Of a stretch of 52,894 nucleotides of DNA, positions 34,558 through 42,630 are shown one piece after another. Source of the DNA: Gammaproteobacteria bacterium. Its GTDB lineage: Bacteria; Pseudomonadota; Gammaproteobacteria; Steroidobacterales; JABDLF01. A program made the position numbers and the translations under genes. The stretch spans positions 1-52,894 of the forward strand of contig JABDLF010000048.1 of the NCBI GenBank assembly GCA_013003115.1. The letters are read 5' to 3'. How positions within the stretch are numbered: position 1 is the stretch's first letter; each line of letters starts with the position of its first letter. A model generated the notes under the pieces. The model saw only the letters and a list, made by a program, of their open reading frames with translations. It was not told the DNA's origin and searched no databases.

Positions 34558-34878
34558 ATGGAGCGCAGGCTTAACACCCGTCAGAAAGCGGTTACCCGGG
34601 TTTACCTCAGGGTCCCGAGTGGGCCTCTTCGCCGCTGCAAAACTGCCAACCTCAGCCCCGCTGGCGTTTTTGTCGAAGCTGATGGTCTCGACCTTCCGCG
34701 CGGGCAGCTCGTGGATCTCATTTTTGTTCTCGGACTGCAGCCGGTGATCAAGATCAAGCGTCGCAAGGCCATCGTCGCGCATATTTCGCGCCGCGGCGCC
34801 GGCATGACCATCGACAGCCCGGAGCACTTCAAGTTCGCCGCCGGCAGCAGCATCCGCAAGGACCGCCGCCTGAGCTGA
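34558..34878 (+). CDS. PilZ domain protein (probable c-di-GMP receptor)
   Basis: 106 residues consisting of a single PilZ domain. The N-terminal arginine-rich segment (MERRLNTRQKAVTRVYLRV) supplies the RxxxR-type motif, and TANLSPAGVFVE gives the (D/N)xSxxG motif. These bind cyclic di-GMP in family members. The rest is beta-barrel sequence (VDLIFVLGLQPVIKIKRRKA). GGAGAG lies 8-13 bases before the ATG. No motility, cellulose or cyclase gene is nearby, so its output is unknown. Confidence 0.82.
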   Translation: MERRLNTRQKAVTRVYLRVPSGPLRRCKTANLSPAGVFVEADGLDLPRGQLVDLIFVLGLQPVIKIKRRKAIVAHISRRGAGMTIDSPEHFKFAAGSSIRKDRRLS

Positions 34879-34901
34879 ACGCTGGCTACGCGGTTGCGCC
34901 G

Positions 34902-35111
34902 CTACTGGATCATCACTCCGACGATTATCCCCACTATGGCCGGCGCAACCAGCCAGCGCCGGACGATTGATCCGATCTCTGACTGATGCGCGTTGCGCTC
35001 GTTCCTCACCTGCAGATAATGATCCACAGTAGACGCAAACTTGTTCGAGTACGACCGGCTGCAACCCGGTCCGTCGTATTTAATCGCTATGTTTCCTATT
35101 TGGATGGTCAT
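34902..35111 (-). CDS. Small hypothetical protein with C-terminal membrane anchor
   Basis: 69 residues from ATG at 35111, chosen for the GGGGG ten bases upstream; the frame is open to 35216. The first ~45 residues are soluble and include a Gly-Pro-Gly-Cys turn (KYDGPGCSRSYSNKFAST). A basic stretch (SIVRRW) precedes one hydrophobic helix (LVAPAIVGIIVGVMI) at the extreme C-terminus. This tail-anchor layout makes a chance ORF less likely. No family is recognised. It converges with the PilZ gene 23 bases away. Confidence 0.5.
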   Translation of the reverse strand: MTIQIGNIAIKYDGPGCSRSYSNKFASTVDHYLQVRNERNAHQSEIGSIVRRWLVAPAIVGIIVGVMIQ

Positions 35112-35312
35112 GTTCGCTACCCCCATCGTCAGCGGACAACTCCCTTCGTCCTCAAGCTGATCCTGAATTAAGTCTGCGCGCGGCGTTCCGGGACCGGTAT
35201 CCGGATAACCACCCAAAATTTGACGGGTTTATACTCATAGCGTGCTGAGGAGAAACCCCTATTCGGAACGCGGGTACTTGCTAGAATTCAAGACTTTGGC
35301 GAGGCGGCCGCC

Positions 35313-36353
35313 ATGGACCCAACATTCAAAGGCATAAAAACAACTATGCAAAAGCCCAGGCTCGCAGCCAAATCGCGCCGCGCATTTTACTCAGGCGGCT
35401 TGCTCCTCGCCTGCTTCGCCCTCGCGAGCTGCAGTAGCGACGAGCCGACCAATACTGCGGTCGGCACGCTTGCCTGGGACCGCGTCGAGCTGGTTGCTGA
35501 TCTGGCCGAGCCCATCACGGAAATAGCCGTCCGCGAAGGAGACCGCATCGCGGCAGGCGCGATGGTGATCAGCCTCGACGCGAGCCGCCGAAAATCTGAC
35601 GTCGCCCAGGCCACTGCCGGGCGAGATCAGGCGCTGGCGAAACTCAATGAGATGCTGCGCGGTCCCAGGCGCGAGGAGATCGTGAAGGCTGAGGTTCGAC
35701 TTAAGGGGGCGCGGCAGGTGCTGAAGGTTCGGCAGCGTGAGCTGAACCGCGTGCGAGACATCGTCGCGCGCAAGCTCGCCAGCGCTGAAAGTCTCGATAT
35801 CGCGCTGGAAAGTCGTGACCAGGCCAACACGGAGGTCGATTCGGCCAAGGCCACGCTGGACGAGCTGCTGGCCGGTACAACGGCCGAAGAGCTCGAGCAG
35901 GCGAGGCAGGCGCTGGCCGCCGCCGAGGCGGTGCTGCAAAGAGCGCAAATTGACTTAAGCCGCCTGGAAATCCACGCGCCGCAGGACGGCATCGTAGACA
36001 GCATTCCGTTTCAGCTGGGTGAGCGGCCGCCGGCCGGCGCCGTGGTTGCCACGTTGCTGGCCGGGCGCCCTTACGCACGCGTTTACGTCCCTGAAAAAAT
36101 CCGCGTTCATGTCAACAGCGGCACATCCGCGAAGATATTTGTCGACGGCATTACCGATCCCTTCGATGCCAACGTGCGCTGGGTCAGCGCCGATCCATCG
36201 TTCACCCCCTACCTTGCACTCACCGAACGTGATCGCGGAAGACTGAGCTACCTTGCCAAAGTCGATTTCGTGGCGAAGGAGGAGCTCCCCCACCTTGCTG
36301 GCGGCATCCCGGTCACGGTGGAATTTCCGTCGAGCTCGGCCACTCAAGATTGA
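35313..36353 (+). CDS. HlyD-type periplasmic adaptor (membrane fusion) lipoprotein of an ABC exporter
   Basis: 346 residues. An ATG at 35346 gives a compact lipoprotein signal ending CFALASC; the ATG at 35313 adds 11 residues. The adaptor architecture is visible: a biotinyl-lipoyl half (ITEIAVREGDRIAAGAMVIS), a long coiled-coil hairpin (~85-200, rich in Ala/Glu/Arg/Leu), the second lipoyl half (LSRLEIHAPQDGIVDSIPF) and a beta-barrel (RPYARVYVPEKIRVHVNSGT). It should link the inner-membrane ABC permease to an outer-membrane channel not encoded here. The stop overlaps the start of the ATPase gene by four bases. Confidence 0.88.
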   Translation: MDPTFKGIKTTMQKPRLAAKSRRAFYSGGLLLACFALASCSSDEPTNTAVGTLAWDRVELVADLAEPITEIAVREGDRIAAGAMVISLDASRRKSDVAQATAGRDQALAKLNEMLRGPRREEIVKAEVRLKGARQVLKVRQRELNRVRDIVARKLASAESLDIALESRDQANTEVDSAKATLDELLAGTTAEELEQARQALAAAEAVLQRAQIDLSRLEIHAPQDGIVDSIPFQLGERPPAGAVVATLLAGRPYARVYVPEKIRVHVNSGTSAKIFVDGITDPFDANVRWVSADPSFTPYLALTERDRGRLSYLAKVDFVAKEELPHLAGGIPVTVEFPSSSATQD

Positions 36354-37333
36354 GTGCGCCAGTGGCTGCCGCCATCGAAACCCATGACCTGACCCGTCGA
36401 TTCGGCACCCTGACCGCCGTAGATCATCTTAATCTCAGCGTCCCCGAGGCAAGCATCTATGGGCTGCTGGGGCCTAACGGGTCGGGCAAGTCGACCGCCA
36501 TCCGCATGCTATGTGGCCTGCTCACGCCCAGCGAAGGCACGGCATCGGTGCTGGGCCTTTCCGTACCCGATCAGGCCGAAGCGCTGCGCCGCAAGATAGG
36601 CTACATGACGCAGCGCTTCTCTCTCTATGAGGACCTGACGGTACTCGAGAACCTCAGTTTTATGGCCGAGATTCAGAGCCTGCCGCGGCGCGAGCGCAAA
36701 GGGCGCATCGACTCATTGCTGCAGGTGTTCGACCTCGGAAAGCAGATCAGGCAGCGGGCCGGCACCATGAGCGGGGGCCAGCGCCAGCGCCTGGCGCTTG
36801 CTGCCGCGACCATTCATCGCCCCCAGCTTTTGTTTCTTGACGAGCCCACGAGCGCGGTAGACCCGCAAAGCCGCCGGGATTTCTGGGAAACACTTTTCAA
36901 TCTCGTCGATCAGGGCACCACCATCGTGGTTTCTACTCATTACATGGATGAGGCGGAACGCTGCCATTTCCTGGCTATCCTTGATCGCGGCATGGTGGCC
37001 GCGCAAGGTGCGCCGCGCACGTTGCAGGAAGACATCGACGCTACCATCGTTGAGGTGGAGGCCGAGCAACCCAACCGCACGCGCAAAGCACTGTTGGCTG
37101 TGGACGGCGTCTTTAGCGTCACCCAGCTAGGTGTGCGCCTGCGAGTGCTGATGAACAAATCCGTTACAACCCCTTTGGTGCATGTTCAGTCTGCGTTAAA
37201 GAGCCGCTCACCTGACGCCCGTGCCAGGCTCACCACCGCAACCCTGGAGGATGTCTTCGTTGCGGCAACGCAAGGTCGCTACCGCAAACAACAGCGTGGC
37301 CCTAAGCAGGCTACCCCGGGGGCCCGCCCTTGA
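36350..37333 (+). CDS. ABC transporter ATP-binding protein (exporter, YbhF-like)
   Basis: 327 residues from TTG at 36350, sharing TTGA with the adaptor stop. Motifs present are Walker A GPNGSGKST, Q-loop GYMTQRFSLYEDLTV, signature MSGGQRQRLA, Walker B LLFLDEPTSAVD and H-loop STHYMDEAE. A C-terminal region of about 90 residues follows, ending in a Lys/Gln/Arg-rich tail. YbhF of E. coli is a tandem of two such domains; here there is only one, so it should dimerise. It is translationally coupled to genes on both sides. Confidence 0.9.
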   Translation: MSAPVAAAIETHDLTRRFGTLTAVDHLNLSVPEASIYGLLGPNGSGKSTAIRMLCGLLTPSEGTASVLGLSVPDQAEALRRKIGYMTQRFSLYEDLTVLENLSFMAEIQSLPRRERKGRIDSLLQVFDLGKQIRQRAGTMSGGQRQRLALAAATIHRPQLLFLDEPTSAVDPQSRRDFWETLFNLVDQGTTIVVSTHYMDEAERCHFLAILDRGMVAAQGAPRTLQEDIDATIVEVEAEQPNRTRKALLAVDGVFSVTQLGVRLRVLMNKSVTTPLVHVQSALKSRSPDARARLTTATLEDVFVAATQGRYRKQQRGPKQATPGARP

Positions 37334-38433
37334 TCATCTCCGCTACACGCATACTCGCGATCTTTCGCAAAGAGCTGAAACAGCTTACCCGTGACCGTCT
37401 GACCTTCGGCATGATCATTGGCATCCCCATGCTGCAGATGATTCTTTTCGGCTACGCCATCAATACTGATGTGCGCCATTTGCACGCAGCAGTCGCCGAT
37501 CAGGCACAGACACAACTTTCACGTGCAATGATTCAGGACGCACAGGCATCACAGGTGCTCGATATCGTTGCCGAGCGAGCGACTGCAGAGGAGCTGGAAC
37601 AGCTAATGCGTGACGGTATCGTCAGCATTGGAATTTTTATCCCGCATGATTTTGAACGCCGCCTGCAGCAAGGGGATCGCGTTGCAGCTCAATTGCTCGT
37701 CGACGGCAGTGACCCGGTCATTCTCGGCGCGGCGCAACAGCTCGCCAGAATGCCTGTGCGCCTCGATACCGCCACCGGCCCCGTGGCGACTAAAGCAACC
37801 TTTGAAGTGCGCGCCTTTTACAACCCTGAGCGGCGTTCGGCGGTGAACATTGTGCCCGGGCTGATCGGCGTCATCCTGACCATGACTATGGTTCTGTTTA
37901 CCGCCGTGGCTATCGTACGCGAACGTGAGCGCGGCAACCTTGAGATGCTGATCACGACGCCGGTGAGCACGCCCGAACTGATGATTGGAAAAGTGCTGCC
38001 CTATATCCTCATCGGCCTTATCCAGGTAACGATTATTCTTGGCCTCGGTGCGCTCCTGTTCCAGGTTCCTGTCAACGGCAGCCTTGTCGATATTTATCTT
38101 GCTTCGCTGCTCTTTATCGGCGCCAACCTCACCCTGGGCCTGGTGATTTCTGCGGTAGCGAAAAACCAGTTCCAGGCAATGCAAATGACGTTTTTCTTCT
38201 TCCTGCCGAGCATTCTGTTATCCGGGTTCATGTTTCCCTTCGAGGGCATGCCCCTTGTCGCACGATACATCGCCGAGATTCTGCCTCTTACACATTTTCT
38301 GCGGCTCATTCGGGGAATCATGCTGCGTGGTGCGGAAATCGCAGCGCTGGCACCCGAAGTGCTTGCACTGCTGGCATTCATGGTGCTGACCATGCTTATT
38401 GCCATACTCAAATTTCGCAAGTCTCTGGATTGA
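37330..38433 (+). CDS. ABC-2 type transporter permease (YbhR/YbhS-like)
   Basis: 367 residues from TTG at 37330, overlapping the ATPase stop by four bases. The protein begins with a cytoplasmic/TM1 segment ([20 protein letters not shown], then [20 protein letters not shown]). A large periplasmic domain follows (~40-175), then five helices including [20 protein letters not shown] and the [17 protein letters not shown] motif of the group. With the adaptor and ATPase it makes a three-gene exporter, possibly for drugs or a lipid-like substrate. Its stop codon is followed at once by a misplaced prolyl oligopeptidase fragment. Confidence 0.9.
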   Translation: MIISATRILAIFRKELKQLTRDRLTFGMIIGIPMLQMILFGYAINTDVRHLHAAVADQAQTQLSRAMIQDAQASQVLDIVAERATAEELEQLMRDGIVSIGIFIPHDFERRLQQGDRVAAQLLVDGSDPVILGAAQQLARMPVRLDTATGPVATKATFEVRAFYNPERRSAVNIVPGLIGVILTMTMVLFTAVAIVRERERGNLEMLITTPVSTPELMIGKVLPYILIGLIQVTIILGLGALLFQVPVNGSLVDIYLASLLFIGANLTLGLVISAVAKNQFQAMQMTFFFFLPSILLSGFMFPFEGMPLVARYIAEILPLTHFLRLIRGIMLRGAEIAALAPEVLALLAFMVLTMLIAILKFRKSLD

Positions 38434-38569
38434 GCGGGCAGCGTGGCGGCAAATAGTTCAGGCCGCTGCAGCGTAACCGCAGCAACCGGCAGGCCACCAT
38501 TAGACCCGCCCTGAATTGCCAGCTTAATCGGCGATGTGTATCCCGCGTCGATCAGGTGTTCCACTGCGG
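38434..38569 (-). pseudogene. Duplicated 136-bp fragment of the prolyl oligopeptidase gene at 42631-44781
   Basis: Bases 38434-38569 align without gaps to 43004-43139, with 126 of 136 identical by my count. Read on the minus strand the fragment encodes [19 protein letters not shown] and the following [18 protein letters not shown], the region round the catalytic serine, with no stop inside. It begins at the base after the permease stop and ends before the terminator at 38582. There is no start signal or remainder of the gene, so it is a non-functional relic. Confidence 0.88.
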
Positions 38570-38581
38570 GAAAACAAAAAC

Positions 38582-38608
38582 AAAAATCCCGCCGACAGCG
38601 GGGTTTTT
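38582..38608. terminator. Bidirectional intrinsic terminator between the ABC exporter and the secreted protein
   Basis: AAAAATCCCGC (38582-38592) pairs with GCGGGGTTTTT (38598-38608) around the loop CGACA, with one T-G wobble. It can end both the exporter operon and the convergent gene at 38629. Confidence 0.8.
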
Positions 38609-38628
38609 ATCCGGGGAAACCTTGCTAC

Positions 38629-39912
38629 TCACCGGGGTGGTTTGGAAACGCTCCCGGAACCCGCAGGACACGTGTCGCCCAGGCGTGCGACGCCGTCGCC
38701 ATCTAAATCAGCATAGGCAGTATTTTCACCGCTACCACCGTGGCAGGCTATGCCCGGAAACAATTCGACGCTTACCGATTTCATACGTGATATGACCTGG
38801 TAGCCCATGGCGCGAAGGTCATAAGGGGTTATCTGTTGATCGCCGTTCTGATCAATGACCCGATCTGGTGCCTCCCCGCTCACTGCCATAACGCTGATGG
38901 TGTAAGGCTGATCATCAACCAGGTTTGGATAGCCCTTGAAGGCGCTAACTACGTCTTCCGTTGCGGTCGACGCCGGCACTTCGGTTGGCGAACCGTCGAT
39001 GCGCCACCAGACTGCCGGCGTTCCGGAGCCATCGTCGTAGGAGTCATCTGCAACTACCACTGGTGCGATCAGAAAGGGTGGCACGACCATTTGTGCCGTA
39101 ACCACGACCTGGTTCTTTGGTGTGCTGAGCTCATAACTCACGGAATTAATGAAACCCGCGAGATTAATAAGTTCCAGCGGCGACCTGGCTACGCCATTGG
39201 GTTGATAGGCGATTCCCGGTCCGTGCCTGGCGAGTATAACGAGGCCAGGTATGTCGTCATCTGCCCCGTATCCATAACCGTCCTTGATCTCCTCTTCCGG
39301 CGTTGCCGCGAAAAAGCTCGTGCGCGCGCCCACCTCGTACTCAACCGGCGTCATGACATCGAAATCGACGCCCAATATTTTCTGGCGCCCCGAGGTGGCG
39401 TCTACGAGGAAATCGATGCGATCACTGAAGCCTTGCGCGCCGGTTGGCAAGCCTATGTCATCCACATCCGGAATAAAGGCAAAATAGGTTTCGTCCGAAG
39501 GGGGGGGCGGATCACCTTCAGGCGGACATCCATCCCCCACAGGAAAATTCCACCCGCCGATATCCATGGCAAGGCAATCGTCGGGATCACGAAAAATCAC
39601 GAAAGCCGGCTTTCCCTTACCCGAATAAAATGGTGGCTCGCCAGGGTTGCCCTGGCTTGAGGCAATGCCGAGCTCATTTCTCATGGTCATGCGAATGGTT
39701 AGTGGCCACCCGGAAAAGCTGTTCAGCGTCCTGACCACACCGTTCGCTCCCTGATCATCACTCGAATCATCGCTGCTGCCGTTATCTGAAGAAGACCCGT
39801 CATCGATTGCGGTCGCCGGCTGCAGAATTTTAATTTTTACGAATGGTGCGGCGTGACCCACTGCGGTAGCTCCAAGCAGCACCAATGCCGATAGCAAAAG
39901 TATGCGTCGCAT
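38629..39912 (-). CDS. Secreted protein of unknown function with EF-hand/TSP3-like calcium loops
   Basis: 427 residues with a clear signal peptide (MRRILLLSALVLLGATAVGH). A short Asp/Ser-rich run (about residues 38-56, DDGSSSDNGSSDDSSDD) precedes a beta-rich body with no family I recognise. Near the C-terminus a canonical 12-residue EF-hand loop, DQNGDQQITPYD, is followed about 40 residues later by DLDGDGVARLGDTCP, which resembles a dockerin or thrombospondin type 3 calcium loop. It probably binds calcium outside the cell. The protein could be a T2SS substrate, but that is speculation. Two hairpins (40024-40069) lie upstream. Confidence 0.65.
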   Translation of the reverse strand: MRRILLLSALVLLGATAVGHAAPFVKIKILQPATAIDDGSSSDNGSSDDSSDDQGANGVVRTLNSFSGWPLTIRMTMRNELGIASSQGNPGEPPFYSGKGKPAFVIFRDPDDCLAMDIGGWNFPVGDGCPPEGDPPPPSDETYFAFIPDVDDIGLPTGAQGFSDRIDFLVDATSGRQKILGVDFDVMTPVEYEVGARTSFFAATPEEEIKDGYGYGADDDIPGLVILARHGPGIAYQPNGVARSPLELINLAGFINSVSYELSTPKNQVVVTAQMVVPPFLIAPVVVADDSYDDGSGTPAVWWRIDGSPTEVPASTATEDVVSAFKGYPNLVDDQPYTISVMAVSGEAPDRVIDQNGDQQITPYDLRAMGYQVISRMKSVSVELFPGIACHGGSGENTAYADLDGDGVARLGDTCPAGSGSVSKPPR

Positions 39913-40023
39913 AGCTAACCCTCCTGACCTGTTTTTATTTTTCGCCGTGCATCACACGCCCGCTTATTTTTTAGGACTTCGGTATGCGTGCACGGAATGA
40001 TTAGTATTCCTCGGCAATCTTGC

Positions 40024-40069
40024 ATCCTGAGACAGCAGGATTCCAGTGCTGCCGCCAGTTTTTGGCGGC
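40024..40069. other. Two adjacent perfect hairpins between the TPR gene and the secreted-protein gene
   Basis: ATCCTG (40024-40029) pairs with CAGGAT (40036-40041), and GCCGCCA (40051-40057) pairs with TGGCGGC (40063-40069). Neither has a T-run on the minus strand, so they are not standard terminators. They may be part of the leader of the secreted-protein transcript or processing/attenuation elements. Confidence 0.45.
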
Positions 40070-40090
40070 GAGTTAACATAATTCTGGTGT

Positions 40091-42400
40091 TTACCGCTTT
40101 GACAGCGCCCGTAGCTCGGTCACGCCGGCGAAGCCTTCGTCGGCTTCCGCCCAGTGCTCCGCCAGCTCTGCAGTGATAACGGCGGCGCGCCCTGCGTCGC
40201 CACTTTGCATCTGCCACTTAGCCAGCGCGAGGCGAGCCATATAACGATCAAGTTCCAGGTCGAAGCGTGGCGCGTGCGGATCAGGACCTTCGACAATTCG
40301 TTCCAGCACGCCAATGGCTCCGCTCGTATCGCCGCTCGCGATGAGCGCGTCAGCGTGACCGAGCGCATAGAGCCGATACTGGTGGCCTTCCGCAGCAGCA
40401 GCGCGTTCAAAAAAGGCGAGTGCCGCGGCCGGATCATCGCGCGCCATGGCGACGCGCCCTGCAAGATAGTCCGCTGCCATCTCTTCCGTCCGATCAGGAT
40501 CGTCTGGTGGCAAAGCGTGGGTGCGAATCTCTGCTGCGGTCGCCTCGGCCAGTGCAGGTTTTCCCTGTGTCAGCTCGAGTAATGCACGCGCAAACAGGTA
40601 GCGCGTTGGCACACCATCCCATAGCTCAATGGCCTCATCAATCAGAGCCGCAACCTCGTCGCCAGGACCGTCTATGGCAAGAAGTGCAAGCGCTTTATCC
40701 GTAAGCGCCTTGGAAATAAAAATCCCGGAAGATCGAAGGGGCGCGTCAATCAGATCCAGATAGGCGATGTGCTGCCGGAACCGGCCCATGCCGTTTAGCA
40801 TGCCCCCGGCTGCAAAAGCCGCTTCTATGCGATAGCGCGGGACGGCATCTTCATTCCTGATCAGGGTATCCAGCGTTTCAACAGCCGCGTTAAACTCACC
40901 CATCAAATACTGGGTGCGCCCGAGAGACACTATGGCCTCCTGCAACTCCGGTCCCTTCTCCACAGCGGTCTTATAGTCAGAAACAGCAGCCGCATAATTG
41001 CCCTCGGCGCGATTCAGGTCTCCGCGCAGCACATACACGTTGGGATTGTCCGGGGCGAGCGCCGCAAATTTCTCGATGGCCGGGCGGGCGGCCGCATAAT
41101 TGCCCATAAGCACATTTATATAGGCCAGTCCGCTCCAGCCATGATAAATCTCGGGCTCCAGCTTGCTGAGGCTCCCATAGACGCCGAGTGCACCCTTATA
41201 GTCGCCCCCTAACTCGAGTGCCTCAGCCAGGAGATAGCGCGCCTCGGTATCACTCGGATAGGATTCGATCAGCGAATTGTAGGCAAGCACCGAGGACTTC
41301 GCGTCACGCTCCAGGAAAAGGGTCAGCGCATCGATGTACTGCTTATCACGGGCATTGAGGTTGTCCGACTGACTGGCTTCCGACAAAACTCTAAGTGCAT
41401 CTTCATGCCGATCCTGCACAGCCAGAACCCAGGCGAGATAGTAGCGCGCCATGGCGTAATCAGGCTGCAACTCCAAAGACGCGCGCAGCAGCCGGTCTGC
41501 CTTGCTGAATTCAAAATTAACCCAGTAATCCAGGGCACCTACAAAGGCACGGTAAGCGCCCGGGTTCTCGGCTGCGAAATCGGCAGCGAAAACATCCACG
41601 CGCTCCTGTACCGGCACCTTGAGCGCAGCACGCGTGCGTTGCGCAATGGCCGTAGCCCGGTCAAACAGGGAGCCCTCGTCATCGACCTCGTAGGTTTCCG
41701 CGTCAAGCTGCTCCCCGTCGCGGGTATCGATCAGCCTGACGGTTAGGACATGACCCTTGCGATTACCAATGATTTCGCCCTGCACCAGGTAGCGTATGCC
41801 CGACTCCGCAGCCGCCTCCGGCAACTCGTCCGGTGTTAATCCCGACGATATAGCGCGCCAGCGGCGCAGGGAAATAACCCGGAGAAACTCCGACTGCGAG
41901 AGATTGTCCCGCACGAGGTTTGCGACACCCTCACCGAGCCATTCACTGTCACCGCCCGCAAATGCACGCAGGGTGTCGACGGCCACCACCTTCGGAAACT
42001 GGTTTTCAGCCTTGTCAGCAAAAGTCTGGTCGGTCAGAACGCCACTGTGCCAAACCCACCAGATCGACGCGAGGGATGCCATGGATATTGCCGCAACGAT
42101 GGCCCGTCGGAACCACTTCGTGGCCGTAATTCCCTGATCGCGATCGTCGGTGGTGCGCTTTAGCCCCTTGCGGGTGGTATTGAACTCCCAGGCAAGCACG
42201 ATAAAAAGCGGAAAGGCGAGGATCAGGACAGTGGTAACAGCCCGGATGATCCATTCCGGTGCGTTAAATGCGGGTGCGAGGACATCCAGGACCTGGATGA
42301 CGATCCAGGACACGACCACGTACGCCGCCGCGGCACCAAAAACATGACGCCGAAGAATTTCCTGAAAAAACGTGCGCGGCTTTTGGTCTTGCTTTTCCAC
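40091..42400 (-). CDS. Large membrane-anchored TPR protein with TolB/FlgO-like N-terminal region
   Basis: 769 residues from GTG at 42400, with GAGG upstream. Hydrophobic helices lie at about 20-42, 51-70 and 98-113 (FGAAAAYVVVSWIVIQVLDV). The extracytoplasmic part starts with a FlgO/TolB-like domain (WLGEGVANLVRDNLSQSEFL, RYLVQGEIIGNRKGHVLTVR). From ~270 it is tetratricopeptide repeats (AMARYYLAWVLAVQDRHEDA, AEALELGGDYKGALGVYGSL, LRGDLNRAEGNYAAAVSDYK). Such proteins are common in peptide-degrading gammaproteobacteria, sometimes behind winged-helix or cyclase domains absent here. Function is unknown; protein-protein scaffolding is expected. Confidence 0.8.
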   Translation of the reverse strand: MEKQDQKPRTFFQEILRRHVFGAAAAYVVVSWIVIQVLDVLAPAFNAPEWIIRAVTTVLILAFPLFIVLAWEFNTTRKGLKRTTDDRDQGITATKWFRRAIVAAISMASLASIWWVWHSGVLTDQTFADKAENQFPKVVAVDTLRAFAGGDSEWLGEGVANLVRDNLSQSEFLRVISLRRWRAISSGLTPDELPEAAAESGIRYLVQGEIIGNRKGHVLTVRLIDTRDGEQLDAETYEVDDEGSLFDRATAIAQRTRAALKVPVQERVDVFAADFAAENPGAYRAFVGALDYWVNFEFSKADRLLRASLELQPDYAMARYYLAWVLAVQDRHEDALRVLSEASQSDNLNARDKQYIDALTLFLERDAKSSVLAYNSLIESYPSDTEARYLLAEALELGGDYKGALGVYGSLSKLEPEIYHGWSGLAYINVLMGNYAAARPAIEKFAALAPDNPNVYVLRGDLNRAEGNYAAAVSDYKTAVEKGPELQEAIVSLGRTQYLMGEFNAAVETLDTLIRNEDAVPRYRIEAAFAAGGMLNGMGRFRQHIAYLDLIDAPLRSSGIFISKALTDKALALLAIDGPGDEVAALIDEAIELWDGVPTRYLFARALLELTQGKPALAEATAAEIRTHALPPDDPDRTEEMAADYLAGRVAMARDDPAAALAFFERAAAAEGHQYRLYALGHADALIASGDTSGAIGVLERIVEGPDPHAPRFDLELDRYMARLALAKWQMQSGDAGRAAVITAELAEHWAEADEGFAGVTELRALSKR

Positions 42401-42630
42401 CGAACTGCCTCACTTGCCCTCAGCGCCAATGAAGAGGTGATGGCGTTGATGTCGGAGTATACCGAGTCGGCGTGTCCGCAACGAGGCCTGCCCACGCTGG
42501 CAGCAAAATGCGTCGTTTACGCGCTCTGAAATCGCGGCTTAAGTCGTGACGGGCAAAATATCAGCAGGCAAAAACTTGCCGGGTTAAACGCACGCGGGGT
42601 TATATGCTTTATAAAACAAGAATCGGCCCG

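Noticed and set aside
38094-38564. 156-codon minus-strand frame opposite the ABC permease
   Set aside because: Only its first ~45 codons are meaningful, and those are the duplicated peptidase fragment; the rest is antisense of the permease gene.
40024-40069. Terminator of the TPR gene
   Set aside because: Both hairpins are sound but no T-run follows on the minus strand, so they are listed as structures only.
42567-42580. Small hairpin GGCAA/TTGCC downstream of the prolyl oligopeptidase gene
   Set aside because: A five-base stem with no T-run on the relevant strand is too weak to call a terminator.
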